A DNA stretch of 5,492 nt, taken from NCBI GenBank assembly GCA_002335945.1, contig DDDD01000140.1, positions 11,751 to 17,242 of the forward strand, in the 5' to 3' direction. Source of the DNA: Porticoccaceae bacterium UBA1989 (lineage in GTDB: Bacteria > Pseudomonadota > Gammaproteobacteria > Pseudomonadales > Porticoccaceae). This document shows positions 5,492 to 5,492 of the stretch, one piece after another; within the stretch, counting starts at the first letter, position 1, and every line of letters starts with the position of its first letter. The translations under genes were made by a program, and so were the position numbers. The notes beneath the pieces are model-generated. The model was given only the letters and a program-made list of their open reading frames with translations, was not told the DNA's origin and searched no databases.

Positions 5492-5492
5492 T

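Larger units (their letters stand above)
4913..5492. other. Intergenic region with clustered palindromes and no credible gene
   Basis: Open frames here (minus 5003-5326, plus 5198-5389, minus 5160-5342) overlap one another and run through hairpins, with no domain-like sequence; I treat them as spurious. Besides the items listed separately, there is a CCTCT/AGAGG hairpin (5082-5095), ACCGC/GCGGT (5367-5371 / 5375-5379) and the palindrome TTTTCGAAAA near 5430. AAGGAGG at 4984-4990 on the plus strand looks like a ribosome binding site but is followed only by a tiny frame. A possible -10 hexamer for the 604-codon gene (TAGAAT, minus strand of 4953-4958) has no good -35. Confidence 0.6.

Overview
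The window looks like chromosomal or accessory DNA of a marine-type gammaproteobacterium. The main clue is the left-hand protein, an exported lipoprotein with a poly-glycine linker, a cadherin-like domain and acidic thrombospondin type 3 (TSP3) repeats of the DAFPLD / DTDSDG kind. That combination is common in Alteromonadales, Oceanospirillales and related groups. The species cannot be named from the sequence.

Layout, left to right: (1) 1-1527, minus strand: the N-terminal 509 codons of a surface lipoprotein whose 3' end lies beyond the left edge. (2) 1528-3097: about 1.57 kb with no intact gene. It is full of short direct repeats, palindromes, an array of a 7-bp unit, and a repeated hairpin whose two copies differ by a compensatory base-pair change. 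A stop- and frameshift-broken stretch near 2540-2801 may be the tail of a decayed, perhaps phage-derived, gene. The region ends with a two-way intrinsic terminator at about 2986-3015 and a nested inverted repeat. (3) 3098-4912, minus strand: a 604-codon gene of unknown function. Its N-terminal module (an EF-hand-like calcium loop plus a VTPLTT motif) is shared with the first gene, but it lacks a visible signal peptide and appears 5'-truncated. (4) 4913-5492: intergenic DNA dense in palindromes. It includes a perfect 12-bp tandem duplication, a TTGACA promoter-like element on the plus strand, and about 70 bp downstream a 19-bp-arm hairpin terminator. Together the last two outline a possible unannotated small RNA of about 95 nt.

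The two real genes lie in the same direction but 1.57 kb and a terminator apart, so they are probably separate transcription units. They look like partial paralogues: a common export-type N-terminal module joined to different C-terminal parts (TSP3 repeats in one, an unrecognised cysteine-containing beta-rich region in the other). I see no defence system, CRISPR array, rRNA, tRNA or intact insertion sequence. The best candidates for something undescribed are the small-RNA-like unit at the right end and the covarying hairpin repeats in the gene-free stretch. Both are inferences from sequence pattern only.
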